DNA of 8,939 nt from Bacteroidales bacterium (GCA_003508755.1 DNTK01000263.1:1-8939); one strand, 5' to 3'. Positions 1 through 6,931 are shown, counted from the first letter of the stretch. Notes: generated by a model not told the origin, from the sequence alone. Translations and numbers: made by a program.

Positions 1-8
1 TTGTTAAA

Positions 9-16
9 TAAATTTG
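9..16 (+). promoter_or_regulatory. Bacteroidota -7 promoter element for the SirB1-like gene
   Basis: The octamer TAAATTTG matches the Bacteroidota -7 consensus TAnnTTTG exactly. It lies 28 nt before the ATG at 45, so transcription would start near position 22 and leave a leader of about 20 nt. The matching -33 element would fall at or before the window edge and cannot be checked. Confidence 0.55.
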
Positions 17-44
17 AACCGAGGATTTCAAAAGATATTTTCAC

Positions 45-920
45 ATGAACAATGAGTTGAACACCCTGATTTCTCTTCTGGATGATACAGATGGCGAAGT
101 GTATAAAGCAGTTACCCATGAACTTTTAAAGCAGGGATTAGGTGTTGTTTCTCAGCTTGAAAAAGTGTGGGAAGCAACCTCTGATCCTCATTTACAGGTC
201 AGATTGGAAAATGTTATTCATTACATCCAGTTTGCCAACACGCAAGAAAAAATAAGTACCTGGGTAAAAAATGGAGCTATCAATTTGTTGGAGGGAGCAT
301 CTATAATTGCTCAGATCCAATACCCTAATGTTAACTTTAAAACTCTAAAGAAGGAAGTGGAGAAAATTGCTGATGATGTCTACCTCTCAGCAGGAAGTCA
401 TTTAACAGCTATTGAGAAGGTGAAATTATTGAATTATGTTTTTTATGAATTAAACAACTTTACCCGGAATACCACTAATTTCTACTCACCACAGAACTCC
501 TTCTTAAATCAGGTGCTCGATACACGCAAGGGAAATCCCATATCATTAGGCATTCTGTACATTTCAATTGCTCACCATGTTGGTTTACCCATTTATGGTG
601 TTAACCTTCCTAAAAGTTTTATTCTGGCTTACATCAACGAATACAGGCATGTCGAAGATGCAGATATTGCTAATGATGTTTTGTTTTATATTAATCCGTA
701 TAACAAAGGTGCCATATTAAACAGAACCGAAATCGATCATTTTGTTCGCCAGCATAAATTGGAGCCTCTTCCAGAATATTTTACTCCCTGCACCAATGAA
801 AACATTATTCAACGACTCATTCTTAATCTTATGATTGCATATGAAAAGATGGGCTATGAGGAAAAGGGGGAGCCATTAAAGGAATTATTGAAAGCCTTTC
901 AAGATAAAAAGATACACTAG
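45..920 (+). CDS. SirB1/transglutaminase-like family protein
   Basis: This 291-residue cytoplasmic protein has no signal peptide or membrane segment. Residues 1-60 look like a pair of HEAT-type helices. Residues 80-240 carry the pattern of the SirB1 / transglutaminase-like core-2 family: LLEGASIIAQ at 81-90, the block FYSPQNSFLNQVLDTRKGNP at 147-166 followed by ISLG and GVNLP at 185-189, and a C-terminal FYINPYNKG at 214-222. The family has a transglutaminase-type fold, but its biochemical role is poorly known. Family members usually have a histidine in the GVxxPxHF segment; here the segment reads PKSF, so S191 stands where His is expected, and PISLG has no obvious catalytic Cys. Enzymatic activity is therefore doubtful and a binding role is possible (inference). 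The ATG at 45 follows an A/T-rich leader and a good -7 element. The gene appears monocistronic and ends at a strong terminator. Confidence 0.8.
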   Translation: MNNELNTLISLLDDTDGEVYKAVTHELLKQGLGVVSQLEKVWEATSDPHLQVRLENVIHYIQFANTQEKISTWVKNGAINLLEGASIIAQIQYPNVNFKTLKKEVEKIADDVYLSAGSHLTAIEKVKLLNYVFYELNNFTRNTTNFYSPQNSFLNQVLDTRKGNPISLGILYISIAHHVGLPIYGVNLPKSFILAYINEYRHVEDADIANDVLFYINPYNKGAILNRTEIDHFVRQHKLEPLPEYFTPCTNENIIQRLILNLMIAYEKMGYEEKGEPLKELLKAFQDKKIH

Positions 921-958
921 GTTTTGTTCACAATAGTTTAACACGAAGGGTACAAAAG

Positions 959-999
959 AAAAACGCCTTGAACCCAAGAGTCGGGTAAAAGGCGTTTTT
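959..999. terminator. Bidirectional intrinsic terminator
   Basis: A perfect 11-bp inverted repeat, AAAAACGCCTT (959-969) and AAGGCGTTTTT (989-999), encloses a 19-nt loop. Inside the loop, ACCC (972-975) and GGGT (983-986) can extend the stem. A T-run follows on the plus strand, and an A-rich stretch (952-963) gives a U-rich tail on the minus strand. It lies between convergent stop codons at 920 and 1025, so it can end both the SirB1-like gene and rny. Confidence 0.9.
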
Positions 1000-1024
1000 T
1001 ATTGTGTTCGTTGGGTGTGTTATA

Positions 1025-2596
1025 TTATTTCGCGTAGCTAACTGCTCTTGTCTCGCGTATTACAGTGATTTTAACCTGTCCTGGGTAGGTCATTTCATCC
1101 TGAATTTTTTTAGCTATTTCGTAAGAGAGTGCATCTGCTTCCTTGTCGCTTACTTTTTCGCTGCCTACGATAACACGCAACTCTCGTCCGGCCTGAATAG
1201 CGTAAGTTTTGGACACGCCAGGGTAGGAAAGAGCAAGGTTTTCGAGATCTTTTAGTCGCTTAATATAGGATTCAACTACTTCGCGACGTGCACCAGGACG
1301 TGCACCAGAAATTGCATCGCAAACCTGAATGATGGGCGAAAGTAAACTGGTCATTTCAATCTCATCATGGTGAGCACCAATGGCATTTACTACATCAGGC
1401 TTTTCTTTGCAGCGCTCAGCCAGTTTCATTCCAAAGATAGCATGCGGTAGTTCTGGTTCTTCGTCAGAAACCTTACCGATATCATGCAGTAAACCTGCTC
1501 TCTTGGCAAGTTTGGGGTTTAGTCCAAGCTCAGATGCCATAATAGCGCAGAGATTGGCAACCTCACGCGAATGCTGCAGAAGGTTTTGTCCGTAAGAGGA
1601 GCGGTATTTCATTCTGCCCACCATTCTGATTAATTCAGGATGTAAGCCATGAACACCAAGGTCGATAGCAGTCCGTTTTCCAACCTCTATAATTTCTTCT
1701 TCGATTTGTTTCTTGGTTTTAGCTACTACTTCTTCAATACGTGCGGGGTGTATACGGCCATCAGTAACCAGCTGGTGCAGGGCGAGTCTGGCTATTTCAC
1801 GACGCACCGGATCAAAGGCCGAAAGAATAATCGCTTCCGGGGTATCGTCCACAATAATTTCAACTCCTGTTGCTGCTTCCAGGGCGCGAATATTTCTTCC
1901 TTCACGACCAATGATACGGCCTTTAATCTCGTCGCTTTCGATGTTAAAAACAGTAACTGCGTTTTCTATTGCTGTTTCGGTTGCAACACGCTGAATGGTT
2001 TCTATAACCACTTTTTTGGCTTCGCGGTTAGCCGTCATCTTCGCCTCGTCCATTATTTCGTTAACATACGATACGGCTTCCGATTTTGCTTCGTCTTTTA
2101 ATGATTCAATGAGTTGTGCTTTAGCTTCTTCGCCAGATAATCCGGAAATAGCCTCGAGCTGTTCGACCTGCTGCTTATGCATTTTATCAAGCTCGGTGCT
2201 TTTCTTCTCAACGATTTCGAGTTGAGCATTTAGATTTTCACGAATAGCCTCTTGTTCTCTTTTGGCTCTTTGAGCTTCCTCTATTTTTTGTGAGAGGCTG
2301 TTTTCGCGCTGTTTAAACTTGTTTTCTGACTGGGCTAATTTGTTGTTTTTTTCGTTAATGTATTTTTCGTGTTCCGACTTAAGTTGAAAGAACTTTTCCT
2401 TCGCCTGAAGTATTTTATCCTTTTTAATTACTTCAGCCTCGGTTTTTGCTTCGTTAAGTATTCGCTGACTTTTTCTTTTCAGTGCAAAATTCCAAAGTAT
2501 AAGGGCCAATCCTCCTCCCACTATAAAAGCGATACTACCAACAATAATTCCCTGTAGCAGGAAGGTAGGATTGGATACTGTATTTATTGCATCCAT
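1025..2596 (-). CDS. rny: Ribonuclease Y
   Basis: RNase Y is a membrane-anchored endoribonuclease that initiates mRNA decay. The 523-residue length is normal for the family. All expected parts are present in order: an N-terminal membrane helix (about residues 13-36), a long charged coiled coil (about 40-200), a KH RNA-binding domain with its GREG loop at 230-233 (in GRIIGREGRNIRALE), and an HD phosphohydrolase domain with H342 and the metal-binding H371-D372 pair in LLHDIGK. A conserved C-terminal region ends in KITVIRETRAVSYAK. The start at 2596 puts the membrane helix in its usual place. The gene is last in the minus-strand cluster after zapA and the 6S-like RNA. No clear promoter separates it from that RNA, whose U-run ends about 25 nt before the ATG, so it may depend on read-through (inference). 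It ends at the bidirectional terminator. Confidence 0.97.
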   Translation of the reverse strand: MDAINTVSNPTFLLQGIIVGSIAFIVGGGLALILWNFALKRKSQRILNEAKTEAEVIKKDKILQAKEKFFQLKSEHEKYINEKNNKLAQSENKFKQRENSLSQKIEEAQRAKREQEAIRENLNAQLEIVEKKSTELDKMHKQQVEQLEAISGLSGEEAKAQLIESLKDEAKSEAVSYVNEIMDEAKMTANREAKKVVIETIQRVATETAIENAVTVFNIESDEIKGRIIGREGRNIRALEAATGVEIIVDDTPEAIILSAFDPVRREIARLALHQLVTDGRIHPARIEEVVAKTKKQIEEEIIEVGKRTAIDLGVHGLHPELIRMVGRMKYRSSYGQNLLQHSREVANLCAIMASELGLNPKLAKRAGLLHDIGKVSDEEPELPHAIFGMKLAERCKEKPDVVNAIGAHHDEIEMTSLLSPIIQVCDAISGARPGARREVVESYIKRLKDLENLALSYPGVSKTYAIQAGRELRVIVGSEKVSDKEADALSYEIAKKIQDEMTYPGQVKITVIRETRAVSYAK

Positions 2597-2621
2597 GGGT
2601 TATATATGTGTTTAATTAAAT

Positions 2622-2822
2622 AAAAAAAACCCGCACATTTCCTCAAGATTTATTGAAACCCCATTCAGACATGGGTGGAGATGCCGTACCATTTTGAACT
2701 TCCATCGATCCCGGAGGATTCTTCCGACGAGCGGAATATGGCCTGTTCTAGATGACCCGAGCTTTGCTCCAATGTACAAAGTGTTGAGTTTCACAAATAG
2801 TTGAAGAAACAATGCGGGCAAT
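2622..2822 (-). ncRNA. ssrS: Probable 6S RNA (SsrS)
   Basis: This region lies between zapA and rny and has no credible protein, but the minus strand folds like 6S RNA, the regulator that binds the RNA polymerase holoenzyme by mimicking an open promoter. The ends pair: CCCGCA (2818-2813) with TGCGGG (2635-2630), then a 9-bp helix TTTCTTCAA (2809-2801) with TTGAGGAAA (2646-2638), then GAAAC (2792-2788) with GTTTC (2659-2655). The centre is less paired, with small hairpins on each side. An apical arm forms from GAAC/GTTC and CCAT/ATGG and carries two hairpins, TTCCG-CTCGT-CGGAA and ATCC-TCCG-GGAT, the latter with a UNCG-type tetraloop. An 8-T run follows the 3' arm. In gamma-proteobacteria ssrS also lies next to zapA, which supports the call. 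The exact ends are estimated. It could instead be another structured RNA of similar shape. Confidence 0.72.
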
Positions 2823-2847
2823 ATCTTCTGTTATGTAAAGAACCTAA

Positions 2848-3138
2848 TTACTCTTCTTTGATGTAATCTTCCAATTCTTCAGTAAGTTCTTTGATGCTTT
2901 CTGCTAAAGTATTTACATCTTGTTTTTCTTCCAGCTCTATCATACGTGTTGTATTTTGAAGTGCTGTCATAGCAAGAAAGTCAAGAACATCTTTGTCTGT
3001 ATATTTTTGTTTATACTGAAGAACCCTTTCGTTTATTAATTTGGCAGCTTTCCTTATCCTTTCCTCTTCGTTTCGGTCAATTTTTAGTGGATAATACTTA
3101 TCCGCAATATTTACACGTATAGAAAGCTTTTCATCCAT
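2848..3138 (-). CDS. zapA: Cell division protein ZapA
   Basis: ZapA binds FtsZ and promotes bundling of protofilaments at the division ring. The 96-residue length fits the family. The N-terminal half has the ZapA pattern, a beta-strand start (KLSIRVNIADKYYPLKI) followed by EEERIRKAAKLINERV. The middle has DVLDFLAMTALQ, and the C-terminal third (about 66-96) is a charged helix suited to the coiled coil that forms the ZapA dimer or tetramer. The gene begins 6 nt after the stop codon of the coiled-coil gene, so the two are very probably cotranscribed. It is followed within about 25 nt by the 6S-like RNA, which may be released from the same transcript or have its own promoter. Confidence 0.92.
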   Translation of the reverse strand: MDEKLSIRVNIADKYYPLKIDRNEEERIRKAAKLINERVLQYKQKYTDKDVLDFLAMTALQNTTRMIELEEKQDVNTLAESIKELTEELEDYIKEE

Positions 3139-3144
3139 TAATAG

Positions 3145-3438
3145 CTACTTATTTAAAAGAGCAATACACTTATCAATTTCCCGCACAATTCTGTTTACCT
3201 TCAATTTTGCATCGTGGGTATTATCCAGTGATGCATGCAATTGTTTCGCTAATTTAAGGTTGTTGTATTTTAAAGAAAGTTCATCTTTTTCTTTCCGTAA
3301 AACACGCATCTTTTCTTCTAATTCCTCTTTTTGAACTTCCAGAGTTCTGTTCTTTTCTTTTGCCGCCTCATGAAGATGGATGATCTTTTTAATCCTATCA
3401 CGCAGTATCAGAATTATTTGATCGTTTCTAAGCTCCAT
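3145..3438 (-). CDS. Small coiled-coil protein upstream of zapA (ZapB-like candidate)
   Basis: This 97-residue cytoplasmic protein has no signal peptide. Residues about 5-70 are strongly charged and heptad-like, rich in Lys, Glu and Leu, and predict a long coiled coil. The C-terminal tail, ending VNRIVREIDKCIALLNK, resembles a conserved tail I recall from small proteins encoded just before zapA in many Bacteroidota. The gene starts the minus-strand cluster, 28 nt after the estimated transcription start, and is 6 nt from zapA. The linkage and coiled-coil form suggest a divisome partner of ZapA comparable in style to proteobacterial ZapB, but homology to ZapB cannot be shown from composition alone. 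Its function should be regarded as unknown. Confidence 0.82.
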   Translation of the reverse strand: MELRNDQIILILRDRIKKIIHLHEAAKEKNRTLEVQKEELEEKMRVLRKEKDELSLKYNNLKLAKQLHASLDNTHDAKLKVNRIVREIDKCIALLNK

Positions 3439-3472
3439 TAGGCCGATGTGGTAAAATTAAATAATGCTAAGG

Positions 3473-3480
3473 CAAATATA
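3473..3480 (-). promoter_or_regulatory. -7 promoter element of the coiled-coil/zapA/6S/rny cluster
   Basis: On the minus strand the octamer TATATTTG matches TAnnTTTG exactly and lies 34 nt before the ATG at 3438, predicting a leader of about 28 nt. I see no clear TTTG-type -33 element at the expected distance; the upstream DNA is instead A/T-rich. Confidence 0.5.
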
Positions 3481-3521
3481 AAAAAATCTTTAAGTTATTT
3501 TTACTTGGAATGAATTAATCC

Positions 3522-3529
3522 TAGTTTTG
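3522..3529 (+). promoter_or_regulatory. Possible -7 promoter element for the M23 peptidase/anmK pair
   Basis: TAGTTTTG matches TAnnTTTG exactly and would give a 5' leader of about 65 nt before the ATG at 3602. A TTG at 3505-3507 is closer than the usual spacing for a -33 element, so this assignment is weaker than the others. The divergent intergenic region holds nothing else I can identify. Confidence 0.35.
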
Positions 3530-3601
3530 CTCGAAAGAGTATTTCTGACGATTTAAGCCAAATAAATAACTTAAATTTCTTTCTCATAAAGTTAACAAAA
3601 A

Positions 3602-5310
3602 ATGCACAGAATCACAATTAGAGCAATATTTTTGACCATATTTCTATCAATAGTTATCAACAGTTTTTCGCAACCATTTGAGGTTCACCCTCCCTTGAAA
3701 ATACCTCTTCTGCTATCCGGTAATTTTGGCGAATTAAGAGGTACACATTTTCATGCCGGCATAGATATTAAAACTCAGGGAGTTACCGGGATACCGGTTT
3801 ATACAGCCGCCAAAGGATATGTTTCGCGTTTTAAGGTGCAGTCCGGTGGATATGGCCATGCAATTTATATTACTCATGAAAACGGGTATACTTCAGTATA
3901 TGCGCCTCTGGATGAGTTCTACCCCGAACTTGAGAATTACCTGAAAGAGGAGCAATATCGTCGAAAAACATTTGAAATAGATGTATCACCGAAAAAAACC
4001 AGTTTCCTGTCACTGCAGGTCAGCAAATTGGGCTGTCAGGCAATACAGGGAGGTCAATGGGACCCCATCTCCATTATGAAATCAGGAATTCCAATCAGGT
4101 TCCTCAAAATGTTTTAAAATATAAACTACCCGTGAAGGATACTATATCGCCTAAATTTCGGAAGTTGGCAGTTTATAATCATATAGATACTATAACCTTT
4201 GCCAGTTTACATAAAATGCTCTTTACCACAACAGGTAAAGGTGGAAATTACACCGTGTCATCAAAAATACCGGTGAACGGATACACTGCATTTGGTGTGG
4301 AGGTTTATGATTATCTGAATGGATCTAATAACAAATGTGGAATATACGATTTACAATTTCTTATCGATAGTGTGTTAATTTATTCTTTTGTTGTCGAAAA
4401 CATAAGTTTTAACGAAACCCGATACATTAAGTCACACCTCGATTATGCCGAGAAAAAAGTGAATAAAAGAAATGTGCATAAGCTTTTCAGGGAACCCAAC
4501 AATCGTCTGTCGATATACAAAACAATTCTTAACTCGGGCCTGATTCAGATAAGCGACACCCTGGAACACGCGGCACAAATAATTACTCGTGATGTCTATG
4601 GGAATGCTTCTACCCTGAATTTTACGCTCGTGTTTGATCCAAGTGTAAAAAATTCACGGGCAGATACCGGGATGGTTTTTGTACCTTTCGACAAAGGAAT
4701 TACCTACAAAAACGAGGTGTTTTCTATTACTATTCCGCCAAATGCCTTATATTCAAATAAGTGGCTCACCTATTTTATCTTGCCGGAGAGCAACGGATAT
4801 TTTTCTGAAATTCATTTAATTGGAGATGAATATGTTCCCGTAAATAAATATCCCGAGCTAAGCATAAAGGTTACAAAGCCAACCGGTGCAGTGGCTGCGC
4901 AGAAATTAGTGCTGGCTAAATTTAACGAGGATGGCACCCTCAAATCGGAGGGAGGACATTATAACAATGGTGAGGTAACGGCCCGGATAAGTGGTTTTGG
5001 CAAATATGTAGTGGCAGCCGACACCATCGCTCCAAAGATAATCCCAGTTTCATTTAAATCAGGTAGTTGGTATGCACCCAACAATACAATATCGTTTGAA
5101 ATATCGGATGAACTTTCGGGCATAAAAACCTACAATGGCTATATCGATGGTGAGTGGGTACTGTTTGAATACGATGCGAAATCGGACCTGCTTTTTTACA
5201 CCATCGACAAAGAACGATTAGCACGAACAAAGGGTAAGCATAACCTGAAATTATATGTGCTTGATGAACGCAACAACCTTCAAAAATTCGAAGGGGAATT
5301 TTATTACTAA
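3602..5310 (+). pseudogene. Secreted M23 family metallopeptidase, frameshifted
   Basis: The family consists of zinc peptidases that usually cut peptidoglycan cross-links. The N-terminus is a signal peptide (hydrophobic 7-22, likely cut near SFS-QP). The M23 core begins with HFHAGID, giving zinc ligands H51 and D55, followed by GYGHAIYITHENGYTSVYAP. After codon 130 the frame breaks in an A7 run: reading straight through stops at 4117 and loses the HxH motif. Shifting one base at the run gives NQFPVTAGQQIGLSGNTGRS followed by MGPHLHYEIR, which restores the HLH motif (4066-4074) and continues to 5310. The repaired product is about 569 residues, ending in an Ig-like domain. Because both halves are well preserved, I favour a one-base assembly error or a recent mutation over old decay; slippage at the A-run is also possible. 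The stop codon is 2 nt before anmK, implying one transcript. Confidence 0.85.
3992..3998 (+). other. A7 homopolymer at the M23 frameshift
   Basis: Seven A's follow CCG, which ends codon 130 of the M23 gene. Eight A's would join the two reading frames seamlessly as SPKKNQFPV. Read as it stands, the zero frame is CCG AAA AAA ACC, and a -1 slip gives AAC CAG. Confidence 0.9.
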
Positions 5311-5312
5311 GC

Positions 5313-6380
5313 ATGCTCAGAAAGAATGAATATACCGCTTTAGGTGCTATGTCGGGCACCAGTCTTGATGGACTGGATTTGGCCATTTGCCGCTTTAAGC
5401 ATGAACAAAGTAATTGGTCATTTAACATCCTTAAGTCTATCACAATACCTTATCCGGAAAGTCTACGCAATAAATTAAGGAATGCGCATATATCAAGTGG
5501 TTTGGAGTTAATCCGGCTCGATGCGGAGTTGGGTAAGTTTATCGGTACAGCTGCTAAAAATTTTATAACGGGCGCACAGCTAAATGCTGACTTAATTGCT
5601 TCGCACGGTCATACTATTTTTCATGAACCAGCGAAAGGTTATACACTGCAGATAGGGAACGGGCATCAAATAGCAGCTATTAATAATGTGCCTACCATAA
5701 GCAATTTTAGGATGATGGATGTTGCGCATGGAGGACAGGGAGCTCCCCTGGCACCAATAGGAGACAAATACCTTTTTTCTGAATATGATGCCTGTATCAA
5801 CCTTGGAGGATTTGCCAACTTGTCTTTTGATGATGCTGATGGTAACAGAATAGCATTTGATATTTGTCCGGTAAATTTCGTACTCAACAGACTTTCCGAA
5901 AAGCTTGGAAAAGAGTACGATGAGAATGGTGAGTTAGGAAAATCAGGTATAGTGCTACACGATTTATTAGAAAAGCTAAATACACTTGAATACTATAGCT
6001 TATCGGCACCCAAATCGCTGGGGCAGGAGTGGGTCGAAGCCAACCTTTCGTCTGTGTTCGAGGAGGGACTTGCCACCCGGGATTTAATGCGTACGTTTTA
6101 TGAACATGCTGCCCATCAAATTGCATGTGCTATTAGCGAAGTTAAGGGTGACAATGTTCTTATATCCGGAGGAGGAGCCCATAATTCCTTTTTAATCAGT
6201 CTCATTAATCAAAAGGTTTCCAGAAACTTCATAATTCCCGACAAGGAACTCGTGGATATGAAGGAAGCACTGATTTTTGCCTTTCTGGGAGTATTGCGTA
6301 TCAGAAACGAGATTAATAGCTTGTCTTCGGTTACAGGAGCTTCTAAAGATTCTGTAAATGGAACGATACACCTTCCTTAA
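5313..6380 (+). CDS. anmK: Anhydro-N-acetylmuramic acid kinase
   Basis: AnmK is a cytoplasmic kinase that hydrolyses the 1,6-anhydro ring of anhydro-N-acetylmuramic acid and phosphorylates it, giving MurNAc-6-phosphate during peptidoglycan recycling. The 355-residue length is close to normal for the family. The N-terminal nucleotide-binding motif GAMSGTSLDGLDLA is at 11-24, SHGHTIFHEP at 97-106, LQIGNGHQIA at 112-121, VAHGGQGAPLAPIGD at 137-151 and CINLGGFANLSF at 161-172. FDICPVN at 182-188 contains the likely catalytic D183, and GGGAHN at 286-291 forms the second phosphate-binding loop. The family motif DxGPGN of E. coli is replaced by DICPVN, a variant I believe is common in Bacteroidota. 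The ATG is 2 nt after the M23 peptidase stop, so the two genes probably share a transcript, fitting wall cleavage and recycling. No alternative start is needed. Confidence 0.95.
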   Translation: MLRKNEYTALGAMSGTSLDGLDLAICRFKHEQSNWSFNILKSITIPYPESLRNKLRNAHISSGLELIRLDAELGKFIGTAAKNFITGAQLNADLIASHGHTIFHEPAKGYTLQIGNGHQIAAINNVPTISNFRMMDVAHGGQGAPLAPIGDKYLFSEYDACINLGGFANLSFDDADGNRIAFDICPVNFVLNRLSEKLGKEYDENGELGKSGIVLHDLLEKLNTLEYYSLSAPKSLGQEWVEANLSSVFEEGLATRDLMRTFYEHAAHQIACAISEVKGDNVLISGGGAHNSFLISLINQKVSRNFIIPDKELVDMKEALIFAFLGVLRIRNEINSLSSVTGASKDSVNGTIHLP

Positions 6381-6407
6381 ATTGCCTTATTCCTTTTTAA
6401 ATTGCCT
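6377..6407. repeat. Short direct repeat across convergent gene ends
   Basis: TTAAATTGCCT occurs at 6377-6387 and again at 6397-6407, 20 nt apart, each preceded by TCCTT within a few bases. The first copy covers the anmK stop codon and the second lies in the last codons of the lipoprotein gene. It looks like a small tandem duplication. No terminator hairpin is visible here. Confidence 0.5.
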
Positions 6408-6749
6408 GTGAAACGACTCCAGCTCATCGGTTGCAAGGGTAGGGTAAACAAGAATATTTCCGCTAACACTTCCCTCGATTGTAATATCCCAGATTGTAAT
6501 GAAAATTTTTGGAGGATTATGACGGTAGGTGCCTTTCTCTTCTAATACAAACAGTCCGTTATCTTCGTAGTAATCGAAAGTTGTGGCTGATGTAAAGGTA
6601 ATGGTAGCGTAATAGTCGTTGTCCCAGATAATGGTATCGCAAACCCATTTACCTTTAAGTTCAACAGAATTTGTTTCCTCTTTTTTTTCACACCCAAGGG
6701 CAATTAAAACAACAGCCCCAAGAATAATAAACACGTATTGACTTTTCAT
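6387..6749 (-). CDS. Small lipoprotein, possible lipocalin-like fold
   Basis: This 120-residue protein starts with a lipoprotein signal peptide: MKSQ, a hydrophobic stretch from 5 to 19, and the lipobox ALGC with the lipidated Cys at position 20, followed by EKKEE. The charged residues after the Cys resemble a Bacteroidota export-to-surface signal, but this is only a guess. The mature part reads LKGKWVCDT, then alternating strand-like segments (ATITFTSATTFDYY, KGTYRHNPPKIFITI), which resemble the small lipocalin-like lipoproteins common in this phylum. I do not recognise a specific family, and the function is unknown. It converges on anmK with only 6 nt between the stop codons and stands alone on its strand, so it is probably monocistronic. 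Confidence 0.75.
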   Translation of the reverse strand: MKSQYVFIILGAVVLIALGCEKKEETNSVELKGKWVCDTIIWDNDYYATITFTSATTFDYYEDNGLFVLEEKGTYRHNPPKIFITIWDITIEGSVSGNILVYPTLATDELESFHRQFKKE

Positions 6750-6785
6750 AATGGTTGGTTTTAAGTAGTAGGGATATAAATTGCT

Positions 6786-6799
6786 AAGTTACAAGTTAC
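6786..6799. repeat. Two tandem copies of AAGTTAC
   Basis: A 7-bp unit, AAGTTAC, is repeated twice with no gap about 40 nt upstream of the lipoprotein start. On the minus strand it reads GTAACTT twice, with TAACTTG across the junction, which vaguely resembles a degenerate -7 element. Whether it has a role is unclear. Confidence 0.35.
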
Positions 6800-6869
6800 A
6801 AAAAATGTCGAATGGTGTCCCAACTTTGGCTTTAGGATGTTAATAGATGATTAAAATTAGCAGATAGCC

Positions 6870-6892
6870 GGTAAAATTTACTTTGTTTTACC
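6870..6892. promoter_or_regulatory. 7-bp inverted repeat at the C69 dipeptidase promoter
   Basis: GGTAAAA (6870-6876) and TTTTACC (6886-6892) form a perfect inverted repeat around the 9-nt spacer TTTACTTTG. It abuts the probable -7 element of the downstream gene and could be a dimeric regulator site. It is too short and A/T-rich to be certain. Confidence 0.35.
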
Positions 6893-6899
6893 ATATTTG
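6892..6899 (+). promoter_or_regulatory. Probable -7 promoter element of the C69 dipeptidase gene
   Basis: CATATTTG matches TAnnTTTG at all defined positions except the first base. It is 32 nt before the ATG at 6932. TTACTTTG (6878-6885) is a second near-match just upstream, so the exact promoter is uncertain. Confidence 0.35.
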
Positions 6900-6931
6900 T
6901 AATCCTTCAAAAAAATGAAAATTATTTTACA

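Noticed and set aside
1649..2101. Plus-strand open frame of 150 codons opposite rny
   Set aside because: It lies antisense to the conserved KH and HD parts of rny and its product is low-complexity, Phe/Asn/Cys-rich; it is a shadow of rny.
2612..2821. Minus-strand open frame of 69 codons between zapA and rny
   Set aside because: It coincides with the paired ends and hairpins of the 6S-like RNA and its frame runs through the T-rich terminator tail; its protein has no recognisable feature.
3991..3998. Programmed -1 ribosomal frameshift at the A7 run
   Set aside because: The zero-frame heptamers available (G AAA AAA and A AAA ACC) are not ideal slippery sites, and I saw no obvious stimulatory structure; an indel is simpler. 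Not excluded.
5054..5443. Minus-strand open frame of 129 codons across the M23/anmK junction
   Set aside because: It is antisense to the conserved ends of two recognised genes and encodes nothing recognisable.
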